In this document: positions 7,316 to 14,503 of the stretch, piece by piece | Layout: every line of letters begins with the position of its first letter | Numbering within the stretch: position 1 is the first letter of the stretch | Origin: Roseburia sp. CAG:309 | GTDB lineage: Bacteria; Bacillota; Clostridia; Lachnospirales; Lachnospiraceae | DNA length: 19,817 bases | Assembly (NCBI GenBank): GCA_000434115.1 | Contig: FR893925.1 | Span: forward strand, 1 to 19,817 | Reading direction: 5' to 3' | Program-made: the position numbers and the translations under genes | The notes under the pieces: generated by a model | What the model was told of the DNA's origin: nothing | The model's database searches: none | The model's input: only the letters and a program-made list of their open reading frames with translations

Positions 7316-7372
7316 GATGTTCACCTTTCTGCCAACAAATCCTTTTCCGTTGTAAAAATTGCACTTTTTCCT

Positions 7373-7401
7373 ATTTTACCTCTTTTTCAATGTCATGTCA
7401 A
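7373..7401 (-). promoter_or_regulatory. Sigma-A promoter of the GGDEF gene
   Basis: Minus strand: a consensus -35 TTGACA (7396-7401), an exact 17-base spacer and -10 TAAAAT (7373-7378). Transcription should start near 7366, leaving a leader of about 50 bases before ATG 7315. The strong promoter suggests vegetative expression. The truncated repeat copy ends 12 bases upstream of the -35. Confidence 0.8.
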
Positions 7402-7413
7402 AACATATTTTTC

Positions 7414-7455
7414 CGAAATGCGAATGTGTGGGGAAGGGGAAACCTGAATGGTTAC
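7414..7455. repeat. Truncated second copy of the folded element (right end only)
   Basis: CGAAATGCGAATGTGT (7414-7429) is identical to 5356-5371 of the full element, and after a diverged G-rich spacer CCTGAATGGTTAC (7443-7455) matches the element's right terminus CCTGAATAGTTAC with one mismatch. The orientation is the same as the full copy. The left part of the element is absent: upstream of 7413 the sequence is promoter DNA of the GGDEF gene. Confidence 0.7.
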
Positions 7456-7477
7456 AGTTTTTCCCAATAATACCCCT

Positions 7478-7515
7478 TAAAAAAAGAGAAGCCTGATCTT
7501 CCCAGACTTCTCTTT
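7478..7515 (-). terminator. Intrinsic terminator of the purM-purN-purD-glyA operon
   Basis: Minus strand: AAAGAGAAG pairs with CTTCTCTTT (7507-7515 with 7483-7491), with two further pairs inside, and runs straight into a T-tract. It lies 25 bases beyond the glyA stop codon. Confidence 0.85.
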
Positions 7516-7539
7516 GTATTTCTGTTAATTACTGTATTT

Positions 7540-8778
7540 TTAGTACAATGGATACTTATCGGTCAATGTCTTTACAATTTCCATTGCTTTTGCTTTGTTG
7601 GCATTGACATCGTCAATCAGCATGGCAATTGCCTCTGCTACCTGATCCATGTCCTCTGTATTAAATCCGCGTGTCGTCACAGCAGCCGTACCAAGACGCA
7701 CACCACTTGTCACAAATGGACTCTGTGGATCATTTGGAATGGTATTTTTATTGGCTGTGATATTGGCTTCATCCAGCCATGCCTCTACTTCTTTACCGGT
7801 CAATCCTTTATTGACAAGGTCAACAAGCATCAAGTGGTTATCCGTACCACCAGATACGATATCGATACCACGAGACATCAGACCTTTGCAAAGTGCCTGC
7901 GCATTGGCTACAATATTTTTACCGTATTCTTTAAAACTTGGATCCAATGCTTCTTTGAAGCAGACTGCTTTTGCTGCGATCACATGCATCAAAGGTCCTC
8001 CCTGAATACCCGGGAAGATGGCTTTGTTTAATTTGTGCTCTGTCGCAAATTCTTCGCTGGAAAGGATCATACCGCCACGAGGTCCGCGAAGGGTCTTATG
8101 TGTTGTCGTTGTCGTTACGTGAGCGTATGGAATCGGGCTTTCATGTACGCCGGCAGCTACCAGACCTGCGATATGTGCCATATCTACCATCAGGAAAGCA
8201 CCTACTTCATCCGCGATCTCACGGAAACGTTTGAAATCAATCTTACGGCAGTATGCACTTGCTCCTGCAATGATCATTTTCGGTTTGCACTCTTTGGCAA
8301 TACGCTCTACTTCATCATAATCGATAAATCCTGCGTCATTTACGCCATAAGGTACGATATGATAATAGGTTCCTGAAATGTTTGCAGGGCTTCCATGTGA
8401 CAAATGTCCGCCGTGGTCAAGATTCATACCCATTACCGTCTCGCCCGGTTTTACAAGGGCAAAAAATACTGCCATATTTGCCTGTGCACCGGAATGTGGC
8501 TGAACATTCACATACGTACAGCCAAACAGTTTTTTCGCACGCTCTCTTGCCAGATCTTCAATCATGTCTACGTACTGGCATCCGCCATAATAACGTTTTC
8601 CAGGGTAACCCTCTGCATATTTGTTGGTACAGGTACTTCCCATTGCTGCCATAACCGCTTTGCTTACAAAGTTTTCCGAAGCAATCAGTTCGATATGATC
8701 ATTTTGACGATTTGTCTCAAGTTCCATCGCTTTGGCAAGTTCCGGATCTGCTTTTACTACTTCTTCAAATGAATACAT
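7540..8778 (-). CDS. glyA: Serine hydroxymethyltransferase
   Basis: PLP enzyme that converts serine and tetrahydrofolate to glycine and 5,10-methylene-tetrahydrofolate, the main source of one-carbon units. The 412-residue product is full length. Key motifs are ELIASENFVS near the N-terminus, NKYAEGYPGKRYYGG, NVQPHSGAQAN, LMVDMAHIAGLVAAG and the PLP-lysine motif TTTTTHKTLRGPRGG with Lys228. The ATG at 8778 follows AAGGAG at 8 bases. It follows purD by 64 bases on the same strand with no terminator between, so it is probably the last gene of the purine operon. The one-carbon units it makes become the formyl donor for PurN, and glycine is the PurD substrate, so the grouping makes metabolic sense. 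Confidence 0.98.
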   Translation of the reverse strand: MYSFEEVVKADPELAKAMELETNRQNDHIELIASENFVSKAVMAAMGSTCTNKYAEGYPGKRYYGGCQYVDMIEDLARERAKKLFGCTYVNVQPHSGAQANMAVFFALVKPGETVMGMNLDHGGHLSHGSPANISGTYYHIVPYGVNDAGFIDYDEVERIAKECKPKMIIAGASAYCRKIDFKRFREIADEVGAFLMVDMAHIAGLVAAGVHESPIPYAHVTTTTTHKTLRGPRGGMILSSEEFATEHKLNKAIFPGIQGGPLMHVIAAKAVCFKEALDPSFKEYGKNIVANAQALCKGLMSRGIDIVSGGTDNHLMLVDLVNKGLTGKEVEAWLDEANITANKNTIPNDPQSPFVTSGVRLGTAAVTTRGFNTEDMDQVAEAIAMLIDDVNANKAKAMEIVKTLTDKYPLY

Positions 8779-8806
8779 CTCTTACTCTCCTTTTTTATTT
8801 TATAGA

Positions 8807-8844
8807 AAGTGCTGCAAGTGCAGAATACACTTAACCATGCACTT
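8807..8844. repeat. Nested small inverted repeats between purD and glyA
   Basis: AAGTGC (8807-8812) can pair with GCACTT (8839-8844), and inside it AAGTG (8816-8820) can pair with CACTT (8828-8832). AAGTGC also occurs twice in tandem around TGC, so alternative pairings exist. There is no T-run, so it is not a terminator. It overlaps the purD stop codon and could be an mRNA-processing or stability hairpin, or chance. Confidence 0.35.
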
Positions 8845-10117
8845 AAGCCTCATCAATTGCTTTTCCGATATCATGTCTCATGTATTTGTTCTCAAAGGAA
8901 ATCCAGTCCGTCGCTGCATACGCATTTTTACGGGCTTCTTTCAGATCTTTTCCCTTGGCCGTCACGCCGAGAACACGTCCACCGTTCGTAACGATATTTC
9001 CGTCCGCATCAAATTTGGTGCCGGCGTGGAAGACATAATATCCGTCTTTTCCCTCAAAGTTCTCAAATCCTGTGATCACTTTGCCCTTCTCATATTGCAG
9101 GGGATAACCATCCGAAGCCAGCACGACACAAACTGCCGCATTGTCCTCAAATTGCAGGTCAATCTCGTCTAACCGTCCATCGATGCAGGCATTCATCACA
9201 TCCACAATATCATTTTTCATACGTGGAAGAACGACCTGTGCTTCCGGATCGCCAAAACGTGCATTGTATTCAAGCACTTTCGGGCCATCTTCCGTCAGCA
9301 TCAATCCGACAAACAGGATTCCGACAAAATCTCTTCCCTCTGCCTTCATGGCATCCATCGTCGGCTGGTATACTTTTTCTTCGCAGAAACGCTGTACTTC
9401 TTCATTATAAAACGGACTTGGAGAGAACGTTCCCATACCACCGGTATTGAGTCCCTCATCGTTGTCTTGGGCACGTTTATGATCCTGCGCACTTGTCATC
9501 GGTTTGATATGCGTACCGTCACAATAGCACAATACGGACACTTCGCGTCCGGTCATAAATTCTTCAATGACGATCTGATTTCCGGCATCACCAAACTGTT
9601 TGTCAAGCATCAGCGTTTTGACGCCTTCTTTGGCTTCTTCCAATGTATTGCAGATCAATACCCCTTTTCCGAGTGCCAGACCATCTGCCTTCAATACGAT
9701 CGGCATCTTAGCGGTCTCCAGATAAGCAAGGGCTGCTTCCGGAGAATCAAAGTTTTCATAGGCCGCCGTCGGAATACCGTATTTTTTCATCAAATCTTTG
9801 GAAAATGCCTTGCTTCCCTCGATGATCGCTGCATTTTTTCTCGGTCCAAAGACACGCAGACCTCGTTTTTCAAATACATCTACGACACCGCCAACCAGCG
9901 GATCGTCCATTCCGATGATCGTAAGATCAATTCCCTTTTCTTCTGCAAAATCTGCCAGTTTATCAAATTCCATCGCACCGATGTCCACACAGGCTGCCAG
10001 TCCGGCAATCCCAGCATTTCCAGGGGCACAATAAATCTCGTCTACCTGTTTGCTCTTCGCAGCACTTGCTGCGATCGCATGCTCACGTCCACCGCTTCCT
10101 ACAATCAGTACTTTCAT
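8843..10117 (-). CDS. purD: Phosphoribosylamine-glycine ligase (GAR synthetase)
   Basis: ATP-dependent ligase joining glycine to 5-phosphoribosylamine, step two of de novo purine synthesis. The 424-residue product is the usual length. The N-terminal domain begins MKVLIVGSGGREHAIA with YCAPGNAGIAGLA. The ATP-grasp core includes KADGLALGKGVLIC, IVIEEFMTGREVSVLCYCDG and the HKRAQDNDEGLNTGGMGTFS motif. The metal-binding region VLEYNARFGDPEAQVVLPR follows, and the C-terminal domain carries VFHAGTKFD and GGRVLGVTA. The ATG at 10117 follows GAGG. It lies 18 bases after the purN stop. Together with purN downstream in the pathway and purM after that, the gene set covers three of the early steps. Confidence 0.98.
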   Translation of the reverse strand: MKVLIVGSGGREHAIAASAAKSKQVDEIYCAPGNAGIAGLAACVDIGAMEFDKLADFAEEKGIDLTIIGMDDPLVGGVVDVFEKRGLRVFGPRKNAAIIEGSKAFSKDLMKKYGIPTAAYENFDSPEAALAYLETAKMPIVLKADGLALGKGVLICNTLEEAKEGVKTLMLDKQFGDAGNQIVIEEFMTGREVSVLCYCDGTHIKPMTSAQDHKRAQDNDEGLNTGGMGTFSPSPFYNEEVQRFCEEKVYQPTMDAMKAEGRDFVGILFVGLMLTEDGPKVLEYNARFGDPEAQVVLPRMKNDIVDVMNACIDGRLDEIDLQFEDNAAVCVVLASDGYPLQYEKGKVITGFENFEGKDGYYVFHAGTKFDADGNIVTNGGRVLGVTAKGKDLKEARKNAYAATDWISFENKYMRHDIGKAIDEA

Positions 10118-10135
10118 TGAAAAGTCCTCACTTTC

Positions 10136-10756
10136 CTATCTGTGTTTTACAATTCCATTTACAATTTCAATCCGGCCATTGGCAATATCGTCGATCGCCT
10201 GCGGCAAAATATGCCACTCTGCCTGCTCCATCACTCGCTTTTGGAGAATTTCCGGCGTGTCATCATCCTGAACTTCCACTGCCTTCTGGATAATGATCGG
10301 ACCACCATCGGCAATCTCATTGACAAAATGAACGGTCGCTCCCGTCACTTTGTTTCCTCTTGCCAGCACACTTTCATGCACTTTCAGACCATAATACCCC
10401 GGACCACAGTGTGCCGGGATCAGTGACGGATGAATATTGATCATCCTGCCGGCATAATGAGATACGAGATTTTCCGGTAAAATAACCAGAAATCCAGCCA
10501 GTACGACCAGTTCAATCTCATGTTTTTCCAGAAGCGAAATCATCGCCTCTCCATATTCTTCTCTTGTAGAATAATCTTTCGGGATCACACATTGACTCTG
10601 GATACCGTTTTTCGCCGCACGCTCAAGAGCATAGGCTCCCGGTTTGTTACTCACAACAAGTTCCAATGTCGTATTGGTGATCTTTCCTGCCGAAAGGCTG
10701 TCGATGATCGCCTGGAGATTCGTTCCTCCACCGGATACCAAAACTGCTATCTTCAT
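10136..10756 (-). CDS. purN: Phosphoribosylglycinamide formyltransferase
   Basis: Transfers the formyl group of 10-formyl-tetrahydrofolate to GAR to give FGAR, step three of purine synthesis. The 206-residue product has the N-terminal phosphate-binding VSGGGTNLQAI (8-18). The catalytic triad is visible: Asn107 and His109 in INIHPSLIPAHCGPGYYG, and Asp150 in NEIADGGPI. The HPSLIPAHCGPGYYG version differs from the E. coli form (HPSLLPKYPG) but keeps the catalytic residues. The ATG at 10756 follows GAGGTG, 13 bases after the purM stop. It sits between purM and purD in one transcript, with the folate-charging glyA at the end of the same operon. Confidence 0.98.
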   Translation of the reverse strand: MKIAVLVSGGGTNLQAIIDSLSAGKITNTTLELVVSNKPGAYALERAAKNGIQSQCVIPKDYSTREEYGEAMISLLEKHEIELVVLAGFLVILPENLVSHYAGRMINIHPSLIPAHCGPGYYGLKVHESVLARGNKVTGATVHFVNEIADGGPIIIQKAVEVQDDDTPEILQKRVMEQAEWHILPQAIDDIANGRIEIVNGIVKHR

Positions 10757-10769
10757 GCCATCACCTCAA

Positions 10770-11795
10770 TTATAATAATGTGATACCTTTTTCGCCAGCT
10801 ACGATCTCGCCCATGATATATGGCACTTCGCCTGCTGCACGAATGGCTTCTACGGTCTTATCTACATCGTTTTTATCTACAGCTGTAAGCATTCCCACAC
10901 CCATGTTATATGTATTGAACATTGCTGTCTCTTCAACATTTCCATCTTTTGCCAGCATTTCAAAAATTGGCGGAATGACAAAACTGTCCTTTTTAATGTT
11001 TGCATGAGTTCCGTCGATCAGCATACGAGGAATGTTTTCATAAAATCCACCGCCTGTGATATGGCTGCATGCTTTGATCTTAACACCGGCTTCTTTAATC
11101 GCTTTCAAGGCTTTTACATAAATTTTTGTCGGTGTCAGAAGGGTCTCTCCGAGAGTACCGGAAAGGGATTCGTAATGACGGTTGAGTGCCTCTGTATTCA
11201 TCGAAAATACCTGGCGCACCAGAGAATATCCGTTACTGTGGATACCGGAAGATGCCATACCAACAAGGACATCTCCTGATTTCAGCTCTTTTCCGGTGAT
11301 CATGTCTTTTTGATCCACAACACCAACGGAAAATCCTGCCAGATCATACTCATCTGCCGGATAGAATCCCGGCATCTCAGCGGTCTCTCCACCGATCAGG
11401 GCGGCTTCTGACTGACGGCATCCCTCGGCTACTCCGCTTACGATCTTTGCGATCTTTTCCGGTTCATTTTTTCCGCATGCAATATAATCAAGGAAAAATA
11501 ATGGTTCACCACCGGCACAGGCAATATCGTTTACACACATTGCCACACAATCGATTCCAATGGTATCATGCTTGTCCAGAAGAAATGCGATCTTTAATTT
11601 CGTTCCCACGCCATCTGTACCGGAAACCAACGTAGGCTCTTCCATTCCCATAAATTTTTTCATAGAAAATGCACCGGAAAATCCTCCGATATCGGTCAAA
11701 ACTTCTGGTCTCATTGTCGAAGCGATGTGCTCTTTCATCAAAGAAACTGCTTTGTATCCTGCTTCAATATCTACGCCTGCTTTCTTGTAATCCAT
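10770..11795 (-). CDS. purM: Phosphoribosylformylglycinamidine cyclo-ligase (AIR synthetase)
   Basis: ATP-dependent ring closure of FGAM to AIR, step five of purine synthesis. The 341-residue product has the PurM/SelD-type ATP-binding fold: YKKAGVDIEAGYKAV, SGTDGVGTKLKIAF, CVAMCVNDIACAGGEPLFFLDYIACG, LIGGETAEMPGFY and a C-terminal HITGGGFYENIPRML. I chose the ATG at 11795 because AAGGAG stands 6 bases before it and the protein then starts MDYKKAGVD as usual. An in-frame ATG at 11828 would add 11 residues that include the ribosome binding site sequence itself. It is the first gene of purM-purN-purD-glyA and has its own promoter. Confidence 0.97.
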   Translation of the reverse strand: MDYKKAGVDIEAGYKAVSLMKEHIASTMRPEVLTDIGGFSGAFSMKKFMGMEEPTLVSGTDGVGTKLKIAFLLDKHDTIGIDCVAMCVNDIACAGGEPLFFLDYIACGKNEPEKIAKIVSGVAEGCRQSEAALIGGETAEMPGFYPADEYDLAGFSVGVVDQKDMITGKELKSGDVLVGMASSGIHSNGYSLVRQVFSMNTEALNRHYESLSGTLGETLLTPTKIYVKALKAIKEAGVKIKACSHITGGGFYENIPRMLIDGTHANIKKDSFVIPPIFEMLAKDGNVEETAMFNTYNMGVGMLTAVDKNDVDKTVEAIRAAGEVPYIMGEIVAGEKGITLL

Positions 11796-11867
11796 TTTTA
11801 ACTCCTTCTCGCGCGAAAAATTGCGCATTGTATTAGTATTTGCGGTTTACGCATCAAAATTACTTCT

Positions 11868-11896
11868 ATTATAGCATAGAACTCAGCGTCGGTCAA
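11868..11896 (-). promoter_or_regulatory. Sigma-A promoter of the purM operon
   Basis: Minus strand: -35 TTGACC (11891-11896), 17-base spacer, perfect -10 TATAAT (11868-11873). Transcription should begin near 11861, giving a leader of about 66 bases. I do not see a purine riboswitch in that leader. It is back-to-back with the promoter of the aldolase-like gene, with 19 bases between their -35 elements. Confidence 0.85.
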
Positions 11897-11915
11897 AAGT
11901 TTGTTGCATTTTCTT

Positions 11916-11944
11916 TTGCATTTTTCCGTTATTTCTGTTACAAT
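11916..11944 (+). promoter_or_regulatory. Sigma-A promoter of the aldolase-like gene
   Basis: Plus strand: -35 TTGCAT (11916-11921), 17-base spacer, -10 TACAAT (11939-11944). Transcription should start near 11951, so the palindrome at 11962-11977 falls in the early transcribed region. Confidence 0.65.
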
Positions 11945-11961
11945 TAGAATTGGTTTAAAGT

Positions 11962-11977
11962 GTAACGATTCCGTTAC
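11962..11977. promoter_or_regulatory. Palindrome in the aldolase leader (possible operator or hairpin)
   Basis: GTAACG-ATTC-CGTTAC is a perfect 6+6 inverted repeat, starting about 11 bases after the predicted transcription start and followed by GTTTT. It could be a repressor operator or a weak RNA hairpin. No specific regulator is recognised. Confidence 0.4.
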
Positions 11978-12012
11978 GTTTTAAAAATACGTTCTTTGAA
12001 AGGAAAAAAAAA

Positions 12013-12987
12013 ATGGAAAACAAAGGAACAATTTTATCCTATCGTCCGGACATCCGGGTGGTAGATGCGACAATTCGCGATGGTGGACTGGTAAACGATT
12101 TTCGTTTTACCGATGAATTTGTGAAAAATCTATACCAGGCTAACATCAAAGCCGGGGTTGACTATATGGAGTTCGGCTACAAAGCATCCAAAGATATTTT
12201 TGATGAAAAAGACTTTGGACCTTGGAAATTCTGTAACGAGGAAGACATTCGCCGTATCGTCGGCGACAATGATTCCGATATGAAAATTGCCGTGATGGCA
12301 GATGTCGGAAGAACGGATTTCCGCCGTGATATCATTGATAAGAGCGACAGTGTGATCGATCTGATCCGTATTGCTACTTATATCAATACGATTCCGGCAG
12401 CGATCGAAATGATCGAATATTGTCATGACAAAGGATACGAAACCACGATCAATATCATGGCCATCTCCAATGACAACGATGCAGATATCGATGAAGCACT
12501 TGAACTTTTCGGGCAGAGTCCGGTAGACGGAATCTATATCGTAGACAGTTATGGTGCGATCTATCCGGAGCAGATGCGTAAACTTGCTGATAAGTACCTT
12601 GCGTTTGGTGAAAAGTACAATAAATTCATCGGAATTCATGCACACAATAACCAGCAGCTTGCATTTGCCAATACCATTGAGGCATTGACCCGCGGCGTCA
12701 GCTATCTTGACGTAACGGTAAGCGGCATGGGTCGTGGAGCCGGCAACTGCGCCAGTGAGATCCTTCTTGGCTTCCTGAAAAATCCAAAATATAACATCCT
12801 TCCGATTCTGGATATTTTGGAAAAAGAGATTGAGCCGCTTAAGGAACAGGGTATCGTATGGGGTTATAACATCCCTTATCTTCTGACCGGACAGCTGAAT
12901 CAGCATCCACGTACTGCCATTGCAGCTACCAAAGAAAAGAGAACGGATTACCGCAATTTCTATGTAGAATTGGTAGATTATAAATAA
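12013..12987 (+). CDS. DRE-TIM / HMGL-like aldolase-family protein, function unknown
   Basis: A 324-residue TIM-barrel protein of the HMG-CoA lyase-like / 4-hydroxy-2-oxovalerate aldolase superfamily. Visible metal and substrate motifs are VVDATIRDGGLVNDF (Asp18, Arg22, Asp23), VDSYGAIYPEQ and the metal-binding HxH in IHAHNN (His209, His211), followed by VSGMGRGAGNCASE. It carries RDGG-L-V-N instead of the RDGxH of true hydroxy-oxovalerate aldolases, so it lacks their catalytic histidine. Its substrate is unknown. There is no partner acylating aldehyde dehydrogenase (dmpF type) nearby. The ATG at 12013 follows GAAAGGAAA. It is a single-gene unit with its own promoter and a terminator, divergent from purM. 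Some databases label relatives as hydroxy-oxovalerate aldolase or, wrongly, as an H-NS protein; neither label is supported here. Confidence 0.85.
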   Translation: MENKGTILSYRPDIRVVDATIRDGGLVNDFRFTDEFVKNLYQANIKAGVDYMEFGYKASKDIFDEKDFGPWKFCNEEDIRRIVGDNDSDMKIAVMADVGRTDFRRDIIDKSDSVIDLIRIATYINTIPAAIEMIEYCHDKGYETTINIMAISNDNDADIDEALELFGQSPVDGIYIVDSYGAIYPEQMRKLADKYLAFGEKYNKFIGIHAHNNQQLAFANTIEALTRGVSYLDVTVSGMGRGAGNCASEILLGFLKNPKYNILPILDILEKEIEPLKEQGIVWGYNIPYLLTGQLNQHPRTAIAATKEKRTDYRNFYVELVDYK

Positions 12988-12989
12988 AA

Positions 12990-13009
12990 CGTGTGCCGGA
13001 AAACACACG
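12990..13009 (+). repeat. Hairpin directly after the aldolase-like gene
   Basis: CGTGTG (12990-12995) pairs with CACACG (13004-13009). It has no T-run of its own and precedes the main terminator by six bases. It may help protect the 3' end of the message. Confidence 0.5.
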
Positions 13010-13015
13010 CATTGA

Positions 13016-13052
13016 AAAAGCCGGGCTGACATAAATTATCAATCCGGCTTTT
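13016..13052. terminator. Bidirectional intrinsic terminator between the aldolase-like gene and scpB
   Basis: AAAAGCCGG (13016-13024) pairs with CCGGCTTTT (13044-13052). On plus it is followed by CTTTTT, and on minus the stem itself supplies the T-run CCGGCTTTTT. It serves both converging genes. Confidence 0.85.
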
Positions 13053-13056
13053 CTTT

Positions 13057-13722
13057 TTATTCTTCGTTCTCTTCCATCCAATTGGTAAAAGAAGCCTCTT
13101 CCGTTTCTTCTTCCGGTAAAAGTTCTTCCGGGAGTTCTCCCCCCGCAAGTTCTCCGGCTGCCATCTCGCGCATTACTTCCCGCTCTGCCTCCTCCTTAAA
13201 GTTATCAATCGTTTCCTGATTGAGGATTGGCAGTTCTTCCAACGATTCGATTCCAAAATACCGCAAAAACTCTTCCGTCGTGGCAAACAGGATCGGTCGT
13301 CCCGGTGCATCGAGTCTGCCGGCCTCACAGATCAGATTGTACTCGATCAGTTTATTGACCGCGTGATCACATTTGACCCCTCGTATTTTTTCAATTTCAA
13401 TACGGGTGATCGGCTGTTTATATGCAATGATCGAAAGTGTCTCTAACATAACATCAGTCAATACATGCTTTTTCGGCACATGTGCCACCTTGATCAGATA
13501 TTCATACATTTCCGGTTTCGTACAAAGTTGAAAGGAACCATCCAGTTCAATGATGCGGATTCCCCGGTCTTCTTCCTCATATCGTGTCATCATATTGCGG
13601 ATCAGACGACGTATCGTATCTTCATCATGTTCTACCGCAGCCGCGATCCGTTCTACCTCGACCGCTTCGCCCATCGTAAATAAAATGGCTTCAATGACTG
13701 CCTCTAATTCTTTTATACTCAC
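13057..13722 (-). CDS. scpB: Segregation and condensation protein B
   Basis: Winged-helix dimer that, with ScpA, forms the accessory part of the SMC condensin complex. The 221-residue product starts SIKELEAVIEAILFTMGEAV, and the core includes LETLSIIAYKQPITRIEIEKIRG, the hallmark ScpB segment, and GRPILFATTEEFLRYFGI. The C-terminal tail is very acidic. The start is GTG at 13722 with GAGG upstream, three bases after the scpA stop, so translation is probably coupled. It is the last gene of its cluster, with a shared terminator just beyond. The smc gene is not in the window. Confidence 0.96.
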   Translation of the reverse strand: MSIKELEAVIEAILFTMGEAVEVERIAAAVEHDEDTIRRLIRNMMTRYEEEDRGIRIIELDGSFQLCTKPEMYEYLIKVAHVPKKHVLTDVMLETLSIIAYKQPITRIEIEKIRGVKCDHAVNKLIEYNLICEAGRLDAPGRPILFATTEEFLRYFGIESLEELPILNQETIDNFKEEAEREVMREMAAGELAGGELPEELLPEEETEEASFTNWMEENEE

Positions 13723-13725
13723 TTT

Positions 13726-14499
13726 TTATTCCTCGCTTTCCTTCCGCTTGTCCTCTTTTTCCCGATAGGTGATCAAAATATCATCAAATATATTTTCCTG
13801 CACGATCGTAAGTTTTCCCATCTTCATCATTTCCAGTATTCCCAAAAAGGTAACGATCACGTAGGTTTTTCCGGAACCATTTTCCAATAATTTCCGAAAA
13901 CTGAATGTCTTATGTTCTTTGGCATAGGAATCCAGAAATACGATATGATCTTCCAGACTGATCTCTTCTTTCTCAATCTCTCCGAATTTGCTTCGGATCG
14001 GGTCAATCTTATCTACCTGTTTTTTCATGACCGAGTTAAAGATACCCTGTAATTTTGCCAGTGTGACATCACTGAGCAGATCTTCAATTGGGACATCTTC
14101 TTTGAAATCCTGAATCTCTTCCGGTATGCTCGGCTCCTTAAACACCATTCTGCCGGCATCCACCTGTCGGTCTTTCAGTTCGTATGACGCATATTTATAC
14201 ATTTTATATTCCAGAATCCGTTCTACCAGTTCCTGTCTTGGATCCTCAAATTCTTCCTCTTCTTCTTCCTCTGCCGGAAGGAGCATTTTCGACTTGATAC
14301 GCACAAGTGTCGCCGCCATTACGAGAAATTCACTCATCACATCCATATCTTTGCTATCCATCTTACTGACATAATCGAGATACTGTTCGGTGATCAAAAC
14401 AATAGGAATATCATAAATATCCACTTTATTTTTTTCGATCAGATGCAGCAGCAGATCCAAAGGACCTTCAAAGACCTCTAATTTCACAGGTATTCCCAT
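13726..14499 (-). CDS. scpA: Segregation and condensation protein A (kleisin)
   Basis: Kleisin subunit that bridges the SMC dimer heads and recruits ScpB. The 257-residue product begins MGIPVKLEVFEGPLDLLLHLIEKNKVDI, the family signature; the middle is an acidic linker (EEEEEEEFEDPRQELVERI), and the C-terminal winged-helix part has TFLGILEMMKMGKLTIVQE. The ATG at 14499 follows GAGG, 4 bases after the metallophosphoesterase stop. It is directly coupled with scpB. Placement after a phosphoesterase and a phosphate transporter is probably shared transcription, not shared function. Confidence 0.97.
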   Translation of the reverse strand: MGIPVKLEVFEGPLDLLLHLIEKNKVDIYDIPIVLITEQYLDYVSKMDSKDMDVMSEFLVMAATLVRIKSKMLLPAEEEEEEEFEDPRQELVERILEYKMYKYASYELKDRQVDAGRMVFKEPSIPEEIQDFKEDVPIEDLLSDVTLAKLQGIFNSVMKKQVDKIDPIRSKFGEIEKEEISLEDHIVFLDSYAKEHKTFSFRKLLENGSGKTYVIVTFLGILEMMKMGKLTIVQENIFDDILITYREKEDKRKESEE

Positions 14500-14503
14500 C
14501 GTT

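Noticed and set aside
11795..11861. Purine or other riboswitch in the purM leader
   Set aside because: The predicted leader is about 66 bases and I could not find the conserved junction or loop sequences of purine-type riboswitches, nor a terminator-like stem.
12013..12987. H-NS or nucleoid protein label for the aldolase-like gene
   Set aside because: The protein is a TIM-barrel HMGL-like enzyme with a metal-binding HxH motif, not an H-NS fold.
12130..13032. A 300-codon open frame on the minus strand
   Set aside because: It lies antisense to the aldolase-like gene, whose motifs and promoter are clear; its own translation has no recognisable domain and it has no proper ribosome binding site context.
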